Assembly (NCBI GenBank): GCA_014706295.1
Contig: JACSVZ010000008.1
Coordinates: 15,712,159 to 15,776,158 of the forward strand
Direction of reading: 5' to 3'
Length of the DNA stretch: 64,000 nt
DNA from: Lycocorax pyrrhopterus obiensis
Lineage: Eukaryota; Chordata; Aves; Passeriformes; Paradisaeidae
Every line of letters starts with the position of its first letter. Position 1 is the first letter of the stretch. The position numbers and the translations under genes were made by a program. The notes below the pieces were generated by a model. That model saw only the letters and a list, made by a program, of their open reading frames with translations. It was not told where the DNA came from and did not search any database. This document shows, in pieces, positions 27,801 to 53,694 of this stretch.

Positions 27801-30800
27801 GTTGCCTTTCATTGTAATGGTAGCTAACATGATGCCGACTTTGCGGCATGCTTTAGCACGTTGAAGCGTCTCTAAAAATAACATTAATAGAGAAATTTAA
27901 TTAACTTAACTCAGTGCTGAAAAAAATCCTAAAATCTGCCCTTGGAACAGATTCCTTTATTAAAAATAAGACAGAGCCCCACACAGTCACAGTATAATCC
28001 ATTTATTAACATACCTTGTGAGCCATTGGTGTTGATCCAGGGGACATGACAGCTTTGGCACTTGACTGATTTCAGAGGTACTCAGCCCTTAGTAGAAAGG
28101 GATTTTAATAGGACTTGGGTGGGCTACTACACAAACAAGTTTTTGATGTGGAAAATTAAATATTTTTCCAAACAAGTAAAAATGCAGCCCGGGAGACGTG
28201 CATTGGTCCGGCTCACAGTGCCTTGTTCTGCAAGAAGCAGTCCCAACTTGGTTACCACCAGAGGTGATTCTGTTCCCTCTAGCTGCAAGAAACTCCCAGT
28301 GAGTCTATCAAGATAGTGTTAAATACCACAGTGTACTTCATCTCTCAAAAGCTTTAATCTGATTGCTGAATATACACATAAAAATCTGTCTTCACATGGT
28401 CGATGGATCACTGCAGCTCTTTTGAGGTGAAGAGACTTCAGGATATAGGCTTCAGGAAAAAAAAAGAAGACAGACAAAAGACAGACCTACCTCTGTTACC
28501 CCTGACATAGCAAATACCCACTTTCCTGGTTCCTTACCAGTGCCTCCACTAATACCTTTGAGAAACGGATCTGTTATTTTCTGCTACAAGTTTACAGGGA
28601 TTATAACGATGATCAACATCCTGTCCAGGTTAATTAACAGCTGCCTGATTAATTATAGCCTAGAATATAATTCATAGAAATCATCAGAACAGTGTTCAGC
28701 CACAAGAAAGTGATAAATCTTTAATCCAGCTTTGGCTGGCCAAAGTGTGGACAGGTTCAAGATAGCACCACTGCAGATCAGGAAGACCCCAGTACAGGGG
28801 CAGCTTTTGGAGCACTGGGGCATTCTCTCAAAGAGGGATACCTGCAGCACTAAGAGCTGCTCCTTAGATCCTTACCATGGCCACGTTTCTACTGCTGCAA
28901 GTGCTCCTAGCCAGTCATAGGGATGTTCCCTTTCTCACACAACCACGATGTGCCACTCTGCTATGGGAAGTTCTCTCAGAGCATCTACCTGGCACAGTGC
29001 AGCCACCAGCAACACTGAGCTCTCATCTCCTGGAAGCAGTGCACATTAGCCTTATCCAATGGACTAATGCTGTGAAGGTGGATCGTCTCAGCCCTCCACA
29101 TGTGTCAGCACAGGCAAAGCTCTACACGGCTCTCCAGGTGCTCCCTGTCCAGAGCTCCCCAGACAGACCTACAGCAATTGCTGTGAGCTCAGTGGGACTG
29201 CTGCACCTACCTGAGACACATGGGGGAACTAACCTTGGTGGGTTTTCATCCCCAAGGCTGCCACCAAGACCACACTAGCAAGTTTAAAACTAGCTCTAGC
29301 ATACAGACACAGCACTGAAATCACTTACAGAATTGCCTACTATAGAAAATTGTACTCAAATAATCAGCAGAGGATACAGCCTCCCCTGGCAAATTGCATT
29401 CAGTTGTTTACCAAAGTTTAAAGATCCATCAGAAAGAGAAGACAGAGAGAGATAGTCAGCATGTTATCAGACACCTAGACAGTTCGGGTTGAAGAGAGAC
29501 AGAGAATCCACAGTCTTAGAAAAGGAACTATCTCTAGAATAATGCATAACAGAGAATATAAAGCCAGGCCCCTTATTTCCTCTCGTGGCTGAGAACACAA
29601 GGACAGATGGTACTCAATGAAAACAAAAGGCAATTAATTCAGGAACCATAAAAAGAAATCATGTGCTATGGAGAATAAAATTATAATGGTTTTCATTGCC
29701 AGAAAATACTGAGATTGAGAGCTTAGTTGTACTAAAACAAAAAAATTTAAACATTTATATGGAAGATGAAGGCTGGTTACATTAAAGTTAGAGATATAAA
29801 CTCTTATACTTCAGGAAAAAAAAAAGAAAAAAGGATAGTGCACAGTGTTTGTACAACACCTAGGGGACCAAGTATTTGTACTTCCATTTTTAATGATGAT
29901 AATAGTAATGCAAGTAATTAATTTAAATGGGTCAAGAACAAAATTCCCCAAAAGGAAGTGTCGTTAAAACTTGTTCAGTACAACTCACACATACTATCTT
30001 TTGAAATATCTGCTGCTGTCCAACATTACAAAATACAGTTCTAGGGTGACTGAGTGTTGCTCATCCAACCAGGCAGTTCCAGTAAGCCTCAGTGGCAAAG
30101 CCCATGAGTTTGGTTTGGGCCACAGTCCCAGGCTAAACAGTGAAGAACAACAGGCCAGGTCAATATCGGAGAGTATTGACAGGCTTGCCTACAGCACCAG
30201 TAAGGTATAAAAGCAGGCAAAGGACATTGGATACTTCTTCCCTCCTCCTGGCTCATGCAGGACTTGCAGGGTGTTAATTACAAGAATTCTCACAGCTTTC
30301 ATAGTGACAAGATCTAAGAGAAAGAAATATTTTTAACTAGAACATGGGAATTTCAGAAGACAATGCCAGGCCTGCATCTCACTTGTGTTACATGGTAATT
30401 TATGCTAACTCCTGAATGGCCACCTGCTAAGTAGGCTTAGGGAAATAACCTCACAGTGTCATCCTTTGGGTGTTCCTATGCCTGTTGGGGTTATGGGTAT
30501 AAACTGAAAGATCAAACCAGGTTATACTAGAGATGTGACAGCACCCAAGGTTCAGCATTTGAGCTGCTGTAGCATGCTGGCTCAGGGGAGGCTGAAGGTA
30601 AAAGCCAAATCCTTCCATGTGTCCCAAACAGGTACGCTCCTGCCAGTGTAGAACTTAGCATTTAATCCCCCACAAGATGAGAGGTCTGTGACATAATTGC
30701 CCTCGGTCCTCTTGGCATTTTAATTCCTGGGAGACAAGGAGCAATCTGCAGCTTGCTTTTAGAGACTCTGCCAGCAGCCATAGGACAACACAGCCAGTGT

Positions 30801-32978
30801 GGAGCCAAGCACAGTGCTGCCAAGGGATCAAGTCTGGCATTTTAAACAGGGTTATCAGCACAAAGCTGCACTGAAGACATTCGGCACCTCCAGAAGAGGC
30901 ACAAATGGATCAGGTTTGTCTCAAAGGCCAGTTTGCAGGAGTCCTGACATTGCATGTTTTAAAGATGCTGACAATTCTTTGTTAAAATAAAGTTTGCATG
31001 CAGGATTTTAAAACAGTCCATTGCGACACTGGTAGCCCAACTATCCTATAATACCCCTGGAAAGGGTAAATGAAACTGTTTAGTTTAGCCTTCACACACA
31101 AAAATCAGCCACCTAGTCAGGTCAGCACCTTTACATTAAGCTATTTTATAGAAGACAAATTAAAGCTTTAGGCAATCACTACTTCTTGAACCCAAGGCAA
31201 TTTCTAGGACTCTGTCACCACATGCCCTGTAATATGACAGTGCTAATCCACACACTGCTCTGCCTTCTGTTCTTGCATTGGTAATACCCAGATACTGAAC
31301 ACCTCAATGCCCTGAGTGCAGACCTTCCAGACAGCAGGTCAGTGCCTGACCCAGTTACTGCCTACCCAAAACATGCACATCTAGCACAAGTTCCATGTGT
31401 CCTGTCCTGTATTAATCCTCCATGTTCGAGCCCTTGATTATACATCAAAACTTTTTGCTCCGGCTCCTGCACAGACCTTTCTTCTCTCTGCCTTATCTGC
31501 ACACAGTGAGAAGAAGCTGCACTGCACAACTGTTAAGGCACTTAGCCCTTCTGTCTACTTATATTTTTTTACCTACTCAAGAATAATAAATTAACTTTAA
31601 AAAGTGCTTAAGGCATAAGAGAGAACTCTGTTCATTTGTTTGGATGAGACAGAAGGAAGAAATTGTAGTATTCAATAACCCTTGCTTTCTCTCAGCATTG
31701 TATCTGTTCAGGCTGAGAACTACAGCTTGATGACAGTGCTTGCATACCCTCAAGTTAAGCCAGTTTACTCTCACTGAGAGAAATGAAAAGAGAGACAGTG
31801 CAAAGAAGAGAAAAAAGGAAGCATAGCCCAGAGGTTTCAAGAATAGGACACACTTCAGGAAAGCGAGACGCTGCTTTGCAGCACACTTACTGTTTTTCAC
31901 AAGGAGTGAGTAATTTGCTTGAGGTGTATCTATACCCCAGAAGTAATTCCATGTTTCATGGAAAACTGTGAACACAGACATATTAAAGACTAGCAGCACA
32001 AACAAAGGGCAGCTAATAGCTATGATGAATAAAGGACCAATAGGAAGTCACCACAGTGCTGTTAAATCACAATTCAACACCTGAATGTTTGAGATTAACA
32101 TTACATTTGGATTTAAAGAAAAATAACATGTCTATTCAGTCACTTGAGGTCACATTTTTAAGTTCTTGTTAATAATCATGAGGGCAAGAAAGCTACTGCC
32201 TCTCACACCAACAACTGATTCTAGAAGATGTTATTTTAAGGAAACAAAAAAAGCCCAACCACACACACAAACTACTATAGCAAAAAAGCAGCAATGAAAC
32301 CACAGCATCTGGCAGCTGGAAATGTGTGACAGAGGATTACAGCAGGAGGGACAAGCATCTCTCAGTACAGGCAGACATTTGAAAGGGATCACATGGAAGC
32401 AAACCTACTATTCAGAAGAGAAAAGGTTCCCCCTAGAGACATAACAGGGAAGCTAAAAAACCCAGCTGTTAGCCTGTTCCTCAACTCAGGTCAAATCTTC
32501 TGATTTCTGGAATTGAAGAGAGCTGTTATGAAAAAATATCTAAACATTTCCACTATGCCAGCACCTGGGGCCATATTCCAAGCATTTCACCTCTCCTTGC
32601 AGCATGTTTCAGCTGTCCAAACATACAACCAGCAATAGATTTGCAGAAGTAGATATCTCTCTACTTCTACCATTTCTGTGTGCCAGGGCAAAGGAATAAG
32701 TTTGATTGCATTACAGGATTCAGATATTTAGAGCAATGCATACTTATCAGTGTTACCACTGTGCACCTGCTTTCTCTGCTTACAGATTACAGACTAAAGC
32801 GAAACCAAAGACTTTAAAGAATCAGTCATAACTCTTTTCCTTCCAGTTCTACATTAAAGTCTTTTGCCAGTGTCCAATGACAAAATAAATCTCCATCAAT
32901 CACAGACCAGAAGCCTCAGCCTTCTGCTGCTGCAGGGCAAAAGGACCATATGCTGAAATTCCTAGAGTTCAGTCATTT

Positions 32979-47453
<14,475 letters not shown>

Positions 47454-47499
47454 CCCTCATGTGCAAAGTGAGTAGAAGGTTCTTCAAGCATCACATTCT

Positions 47500-48100
47500 C
47501 GTTCAGCTGCCAGGCTCTGCTTTCCCACGCTAGCCGCTCCGCACCGGAGGGAGCGGGGTGCCTTTTCCATTTCTACGCAGGGAAAGGGATGTGAGGAAAG
47601 GGATCAAAGCTCCCATCAGCATCTTAGGATTTCACTTCCCCATTCCTCTCCCCATCTCTTCTCCTTGATTCTTCTCTTCAGAAAGGGGAAGAAGAGGGGA
47701 GAGAAATAAGGGAGCAGAACATGCCCCCGAATTTCCCTAGCACACGCGAAGACGGGCAGAGGCGAGTACAGGCGGCGGGGCGCTCCTCACCCCGCTGTCC
47801 CCTCCTCTCCACAGCCTCCCCCGTGCTCCAGGTACGCGCTGCTCCCAGTGCCAGCCTCCGCCTCCCCGCCCCTTCTGCCCAGCGGCGGGGCCAGCCGCCC
47901 TCTCCTCTCCTGTCCAGCAATGCCTCCTTCCCGCAGCTGCCTCTTCCCAAGGCACAGAGGCTGCAGCAGGACAAGGAGCTGGGGCTGTGTCCTATTGCAA
48001 AGCCCCCAGCAACAACTGGGAGAGGCAAAGGCGTGTGCGCGCACATTTGCCAGAGATTAGACTTCTTGGAAGGAATCTGGACTTTATCCCCCTCACCGCT
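47500..48100 (-). promoter_or_regulatory. GC-rich promoter region of the neurotrypsin-like gene
   Basis: A GC- and CpG-enriched block, densest at about 47,740-47,960, lies directly upstream of the proposed signal-peptide exon. The 72- to 156-codon frames on both strands here have no recognisable domains and are treated as by-products of GC content. The transcription start cannot be placed. Confidence 0.55.
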
Positions 48101-48169
48101 GCCTCCTCGATTAGCAGCTTGCAGCTTCCCGAGGTCAGCTCTCCTCACATTTGAACCCAGGTAAATGGG

Positions 48170-51100
48170 ACCCAGAAAACTTCATGTTAAGCAGCTTCCA
48201 GATCTCCCCCGGAAAACCCACAGGTGGCACAGCCCTCTCCAGTGTGCATTCCCAATTTTCAGCCCTGTATCTTGCCATCATGGCTACTGCCACCAGAGAA
48301 CTTTGCCATCAAGTGTGTCCTTGACCTTGGGCTATATTTTCCATCAATTGGCTAGGATGCTTTCCAGAGGGTTAATCATTATTGTATTACCATGAACAAT
48401 CCCATCCCATGGGGGGTTTTAGTGTTTTCAGCTTGCTGCTCCTTCATATGAATTAGGGTTCAAGGCTACAAGCTTTAAACACTATTAAAGCTAAGAAGGC
48501 AATCAGTTCATTTGAAGCTGTTCAGTCTTGGAAATCTTTTTGTTACATGTTCCTTGTGCTGCTTCCCAGCTCAGTTTAATGGGCATTTCCTATACTTATA
48601 TTCTGATTTTGGAGGGATTAACTCGTGGTCTTCTACAGCATGAAACATGAAGGTCACCTTAAGAAATGAGCTCACTTCTGGCCAAGTCTGCTGAGTAGCA
48701 CTTCCAAAGACACCTTCAGCATAAAAACAAGGAACAGGCTGCTAAAAATCTACTGGCTTGACAAAAAGCCTCTTTTTTCCCCTTCCTTCACTTTTGCCCA
48801 TTACTCACTTCATGTGATGGTTTTGTGTTGCCTCATCCTCAGTCACTCATCAAAGGCAAGGAAATGTTGCTACATGCTGGATCTTTTACAAGAGTCGCTA
48901 AGTGGTAGAAAGGAGCTGTTTCCGTAGTGGATTTGGCCAAGAATTACACTCAGTTAATTAGGAGCAAATCTCCTATATCCTCACAGTGAGGGAGGCAGAC
49001 GATGAGGGCAACAGGATGGAAATAGCTTAGATGCTACATCACACTGTAACACTCAGGCAGCACTAGCACAAAGGAGCAAAACAAAATAAAAATATGGGAC
49101 TGTGTTAGAATTTAGAATCACTTACTCCAGTGAACACACAAGGAAAGGATATACTGGAATCAGGAACACAAATTCTGTTTGCATTCAGAGAAATTAGCTC
49201 CTTAGTAGAGGTTGTTGATGCTCATTCAGAATTCCATCCCATGAGACACTCACTGTTTAGGCCTCTGACACACAGGGTTTAACACCTCTAGCAGAAGCCT
49301 GCACTGGATTTCTCTCACTTTACCTTCTGAGTTGCCTCCCTCTCAAGGCAAAGTTTTCCTAAATAAAGTGATTTAATAGATAAAGTAATTTTAAAGGAAA
49401 CACAGACCAGCACACCAAAAGCAATAAAAGTCCAAGCCTGTATTCACTTTTTGGAAGAATGACAAACTGGAAAGGTATAGTGGGTTTTGCAGTTGTCTCC
49501 TCTGTAGTAGGTTCTCTTCTGGAACTACTTCCTTCTCACCAAGACTACCCTGGTTTTTTGGCACATGTAATGACATTTCTTGAGAGAGGTGGATCTCAGA
49601 TTCTCAAAAGCTTCTCATGACTACTCTCCAAGGTGGAGAGGAAGACCAAAAGGGAATTATACCAATATAACTATGGTAGTTTAGACCAGTAGTGTATCTA
49701 CAGATAATGTAAAACTGAACTTTCCTGTATGGGCAAATTTGAAGTAGTTGTAAATATCTAAATCCACTATTTAACATTAGTCACCTTCTCACCCTGATAT
49801 ATGCATAGTTCTGTTACAGTACATCTATGATTCTCTACAGTCTGCCTTGATTTTGCCAGATTATTCTGTATTGACCCTTCTGAACAAGAAATGCCATCTT
49901 CTAAAATGTTCCTGGCTCTCTGGAATTCAACCTATTTCTCCTGAACTGGCAGGATGACTATTCATCAAGACCAGATGAAATATAAATGCTACCTCCACAG
50001 TGAAAGCCTAAAAGGAGTAGTTAACAGCAGTTGCAATCATACCCAGAGCTAGTATAATAGTCAAGTTATAAGGTACAGGAATAAGATCAAGGAATTCCAG
50101 CAGATTTGCTTAAATCCTGTAAATCCGACTTAGGAGGGTAAAACAGCTAGTCAGCTTTTGTTTAATTCTTTCCCCACCACGCAATCACATACAGGTCTCT
50201 GCAGCAATGTTCTTAACCAGTGTGCTCAACACCAGAACTCAGTTTTCTTTACTCCCCAGCAACAGCATCATGGGGTGGTACAAAGCCCAACTCAGAACAG
50301 TGCCGCTCCCTGTGGGTACACACATGAACTATTAATGGAGTGATCCTCAATGTGAGCATATCACAGAATGCATTTAGACACCCAGTATAAGCTTAACAGT
50401 GAGACACAGGAAAATGGGCAGCAGCTGAAATTGCCAAAGACAATCAGTAACTGGAGGGTTTTTGGTTACAGCAAAAGAAGCAAAAGAATTGCTCAAGTAC
50501 TTTTAAAGGAAGCACTGTAAAACTTGGGTGCACCTGAAAAGCATTGTTTCCTTCCTCTCAATAAATAAAAGGATTGGAAAACCTTAGCATAGTAATTTCA
50601 AGCTTATAGTAGACATGTAAAAGGTCAGACAAAACCCCAAACAACTGAATTTGTGATGCTCACCATGAAGCAGTATAATCCAAAAATAGCTGTTCAGATT
50701 AGTGAGAGCTGTGCAAAATTTCAAAAGTAAAAATAGAAAAAGGTATTAAGTGTCTCTATTACAGCCTCTTATGTAAGACTGTTCTTCACAGACACTAGCA
50801 TTTGGTACCTTCAGCACAGGTGCTATCTTAAGAGATGCAAAACTATACTTGTATTCCAAGTTTTAATACAAAGAAAAATCATCATCAACAGAGGTGAATC
50901 AGTTCCTCACTCCCAATCTAGCTTGTATCCTCCAGAAACAAAGGAACAGCAAGTAGCATTCCTTTTCAGTGTCTCCTGGACAGAAAATGCAAAATGTCAT
51001 AGAACCAAAGTGTTTTCCCAAACTCAGATGGGGATATTGTGTTCTTACTGACCCCAAGTCCTCTGAAACACTCAATTATGCCATAATAGCAACAAAAGAA

Positions 51101-51728
51101 CAAGCTACCCTGTGGATAATCCCCTAATGAGCCACTGTAAGTAACAGTTAAATGAAAATTGCTTCAGTAACTTGAAAGCATTCGCCTGACCAAATTGTTT
51201 GTGATGAACAGATATCAGCCTGCGGCTCCAGAGGACTCAGCTCCAGCAAACCCTACAGCCACCTGTGGGTAATCACACAGCATGTGTGTGCCTGACTCCC
51301 CTCTTACTCTGCTTTTTCTACACACCCAAAAGAATTACTGATATAAGTGGTTATAACAGCTCTCTGAAACACTGCATTTTTCTCACCAATCAGGTACTGG
51401 TCCCAGGAACCTGCCTGTAGTTTTGTGGTACTGCAGTGGAAACGACCACCCCCCCTCCATCAAAACTAAAAATTAATTACATTATTTCAATTATCAGTCC
51501 ATGCTTGAACTTTCTCTCCCCTTTTTTAGTTCTTTTACCAAAAAACAATGAAACATTTTGTTGTAGACTATGAGTTGCCCAAGTCAAACACTGGTCTTGC
51601 TTTATTACAGTACAGACAAAATAATCAAACTCATGTGGCACCATACCTGTTCCACCTGCAAATCAGAGGGCCTAAATCACAAACTTCTATGTTAGAGTTA
51701 TATTTGATACTTACCAATGTATAATGTA
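48170..51728. other. Intergenic region without a recognised gene
   Basis: AT-rich sequence between the neurotrypsin-like promoter and the solo LTR. I found no exon-like sequence with recognisable protein similarity and no RNA gene. Its right end, ATGTA at 51,724-51,728, is one copy of the LTR target duplication. Confidence 0.5.
51724..51728 (+). repeat. Left target-site duplication (ATGTA)
   Basis: Identical to 53,070-53,074, directly abutting the TG end of the LTR. Confidence 0.85.
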
Positions 51729-53069
51729 TGTGTTGGTTTAACACAGCCTGGTTTTTGGTGGGGTGGGAGGAAAGCTGCTAGAAACTTCTGTGTTCGGCAC
51801 AGAGGCAATCGCTGAAGGCTCTGACAATGGGCAGGTTACTAGCCCAACTAGACAAGTTGGTAACGCCTCTGATGACATATTTAAGAAAGGGAAAAACCAG
51901 GGGAAGCTCTCTTTTCTTCTCCTGAGGGGGGTGAGCCGGCTGCTGGGGCCCATCGCAGCGGGGGGGCCACCGGGGGCCATGTGCCTGGGGCCCTTCCAAG
52001 GCTGGGGCCCTCCTGAGGCTGAGACCGTGTGGCCAGGGCTGCCCGCACAGTGCTGGCAGGGACCACATGGCCAGCGACGAAAACACGGCAAACAATTCCC
52101 AATATGGAGCCCAGACGAAATGAACCTTTTCAGCGCAGCAAAGCTCTCTAAGAACTTTTCAACTGATGGAACTTGAGAACAAATGAACCTACAGACACCA
52201 ACTTTCTCCCGAATCAGAGAAAAGGGAAAAGTGAGGACACGGGAGGAGAACCAACACAGTGGCACCGAGGTCAGTGAAAAGAAGGAGAGGGAGGACGTGC
52301 TCCAGGTGTCGGAGCTAAGATTTTATCTACAAACTGTGGTGAGGACTATGGTACAACAAACTGTTTCCCTGTAATTCGTAAGTGCATGGGGGGATGCTGA
52401 GATCCACTTGCAGCCCGTGAGAAAGAGTGTCCACGCTAGAGCGAGGGGATGCTGAAAAGCTGTAATCCAGTAAGGAACTCGAACAGAGAGAGGACCCTTG
52501 CTTCCAAAGTAGAACAGCTCATCCTTAAAACACTAAACCCCATGAACTAAAATGACCCACGCTGGGCAGTTGTGGGAAGACTGCTTGGCCCGTGGGAGGG
52601 ACTCATGTTATAGCAGGTTCAGGCAGGACTGCTACACATGAAGTTGAAACCACGCTGGAAAAGTTCACAGAGAACTATCTCCCGTGGGAAGGATCCCACA
52701 GCACAGTAGAAAGAAACTCTTTTCCTTAAGCATACTGAAGAAAGATTTTTAAGAAGTGAAAGACTAACCAAAACCACCCCATGTTTTGTCTCCTTGAGTG
52801 GTCAGTGGAAAGAGGGCAGGACTGGGAAGCAAAGGTGTTCTAAAGGTTTCTTTTAGTTCTCATTACCCTTTTTACTTTTAATTCTGTTAATAAATTTTCT
52901 TTATACTGTTTAAGTATTAAACCTGTTTTCCCTAAAGTGTTTTTCCCCTAATCCTTATCTTAACTCATGAAGTTTTCAATTCCCCCTCCTCTGCTCAGCT
53001 ATAGCAGAGGAAAATAAGTGGACAGTTTTCATGGGTGCCTGGCATGTAACCAGTATCAAAACCCTGACA
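51729..53069 (+). mobile_element. Solo LTR of an endogenous retrovirus (ERVL-like)
   Basis: A 1,341-bp element begins TGTGTTGG and ends CCCTGACA (the TG...CA ends of an LTR). It is flanked by perfect 5-bp direct repeats ATGTA at 51,724-51,728 and 53,070-53,074. AATAAA at 52,889-52,894, near the right end, gives plus orientation with a U5 of about 175 bases. An AT-rich TATTTAA stretch near 51,880 may be the promoter TATA element. No internal retroviral sequence or second LTR is present, so this is a solo LTR left by LTR-LTR recombination. The 5-bp duplication favours an ERVL-type integrase over 4-bp or 6-bp classes. Frames inside it, up to 175 codons, do not resemble retroviral proteins. Confidence 0.88.
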
Positions 53070-53074
53070 ATGTA
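53070..53074 (+). repeat. Right target-site duplication (ATGTA)
   Basis: Identical to 51,724-51,728, directly abutting the CA end of the LTR. Confidence 0.85.
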
Positions 53075-53336
53075 TTAACAAGGTATTTTGCTGGAGATTT
53101 TTTCTAAATTCTACAGTCTTTCTTTACAGCAGTGGGAATTTTAGAAGTTTCAAGAGGCACCAACTTGTGTATACACACATGTAAGAGTACGAGCCATGAG
53201 ATTACTATCAATTTTAAGTTGGCTCAGTGTTCAAGCCTGAAACTTTTTGATAGCAGCTCCAGAGCTGGGCGAGAAGCTTGCATGTGAGGAAGTCACCCCC
53301 TGTTAGGAAATGCATTTACATGTTTGCCTAGAAGAT

Positions 53337-53342
53337 TTTATT
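53337..53342 (-). terminator. CHCHD1: Candidate CHCHD1 poly(A) signal (AATAAA)
   Basis: TTTATT on the plus strand reads AATAAA on the minus strand, about 240 bases after the CHCHD1 stop codon. It is the first canonical hexamer I see downstream and implies a short 3' UTR that ends before the LTR. Confidence 0.55.
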
Positions 53343-53583
53343 TAACAGTGACGACCCAAGTACACTAGTTGAACAACACACTGCAGAAATCCTAACACTG
53401 CAAGACCCAAGAGTCTTGTGAACAAAACCAGCTGATCCTCAAGATGGGTGGTTTTTGCTCTGAAATCAAAAGCAGGGTCAAGATCCACAAACCACTTGAC
53501 ATCAAACAATCACTCAGGTTTCCTCTTTTTTGACAAAGACCCCAACTTTAATTGCTTGTCCACAGTCCCTTTCATAAAGTACA

Positions 53584-53694
53584 TTATACATAACATGTGA
53601 TCTGAGGAAACCTCCTCAAGAGCTTGTTCACTTTGCTTGAAGGCAAGTTTACTCTGGATGACAGGGTGTCCTCATTTTGATTCTTGCGCTCTTT
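53584..53694 (-). CDS. CHCHD1: CHCHD1 exon 3 (C-terminus)
   Basis: Acceptor TTTTCTCTTTCAG|AAAG; 36 residues and a TAA at 53,586-53,584. The VNKLLRRFP motif anchors it to CHCHD1. The last residues (QITCYV) differ from the human ending (NKPYLS). It was found by splice site, phase and motif. Confidence 0.9.
   Translation of the reverse strand, partial: KERKNQNEDTLSSRVNLPSSKVNKLLRRFPQITCYV

Larger units (their letters stand above)
19840..32880. other. Intergenic region without a recognised gene
   Basis: About 13 kb between the ZSWIM8 island and the 3' end of the neurotrypsin-like gene. It holds a 17-base T run at 20,208-20,224 and short frames without family resemblance. The longest are 133 codons at 28,877-29,278 on the plus strand, 142 codons at 31,577-32,005 on the minus strand and 133 codons at 22,761-23,162 on the minus strand. 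The left neighbour's promoter and the right neighbour's 3' end both face this region, so it may contain control elements of ZSWIM8 or a long 3' UTR. I cannot tell which. Confidence 0.5.

Noticed and set aside
28877..29278. Plus-strand 133-codon frame with a hydrophobic start
   Set aside because: The start looks vaguely signal-like, but the rest is unlike any family I know. It has no neighbouring exon, polyadenylation or promoter support, and chance frames of this length are expected in 64 kb.
47678..48164. Frames of 147-156 codons on both strands near 48 kb as coding exons of the protease
   Set aside because: No signal peptide or Pro-rich region like neurotrypsin in the right frame and no suitable donor toward the kringle exon. 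The 47,453 start with the mini-exon fits better.
51738..52265. Frames of 137 and 175 codons near 52 kb as possible genes
   Set aside because: They lie wholly inside the solo LTR, overlap on opposite strands and show no protein-family similarity.
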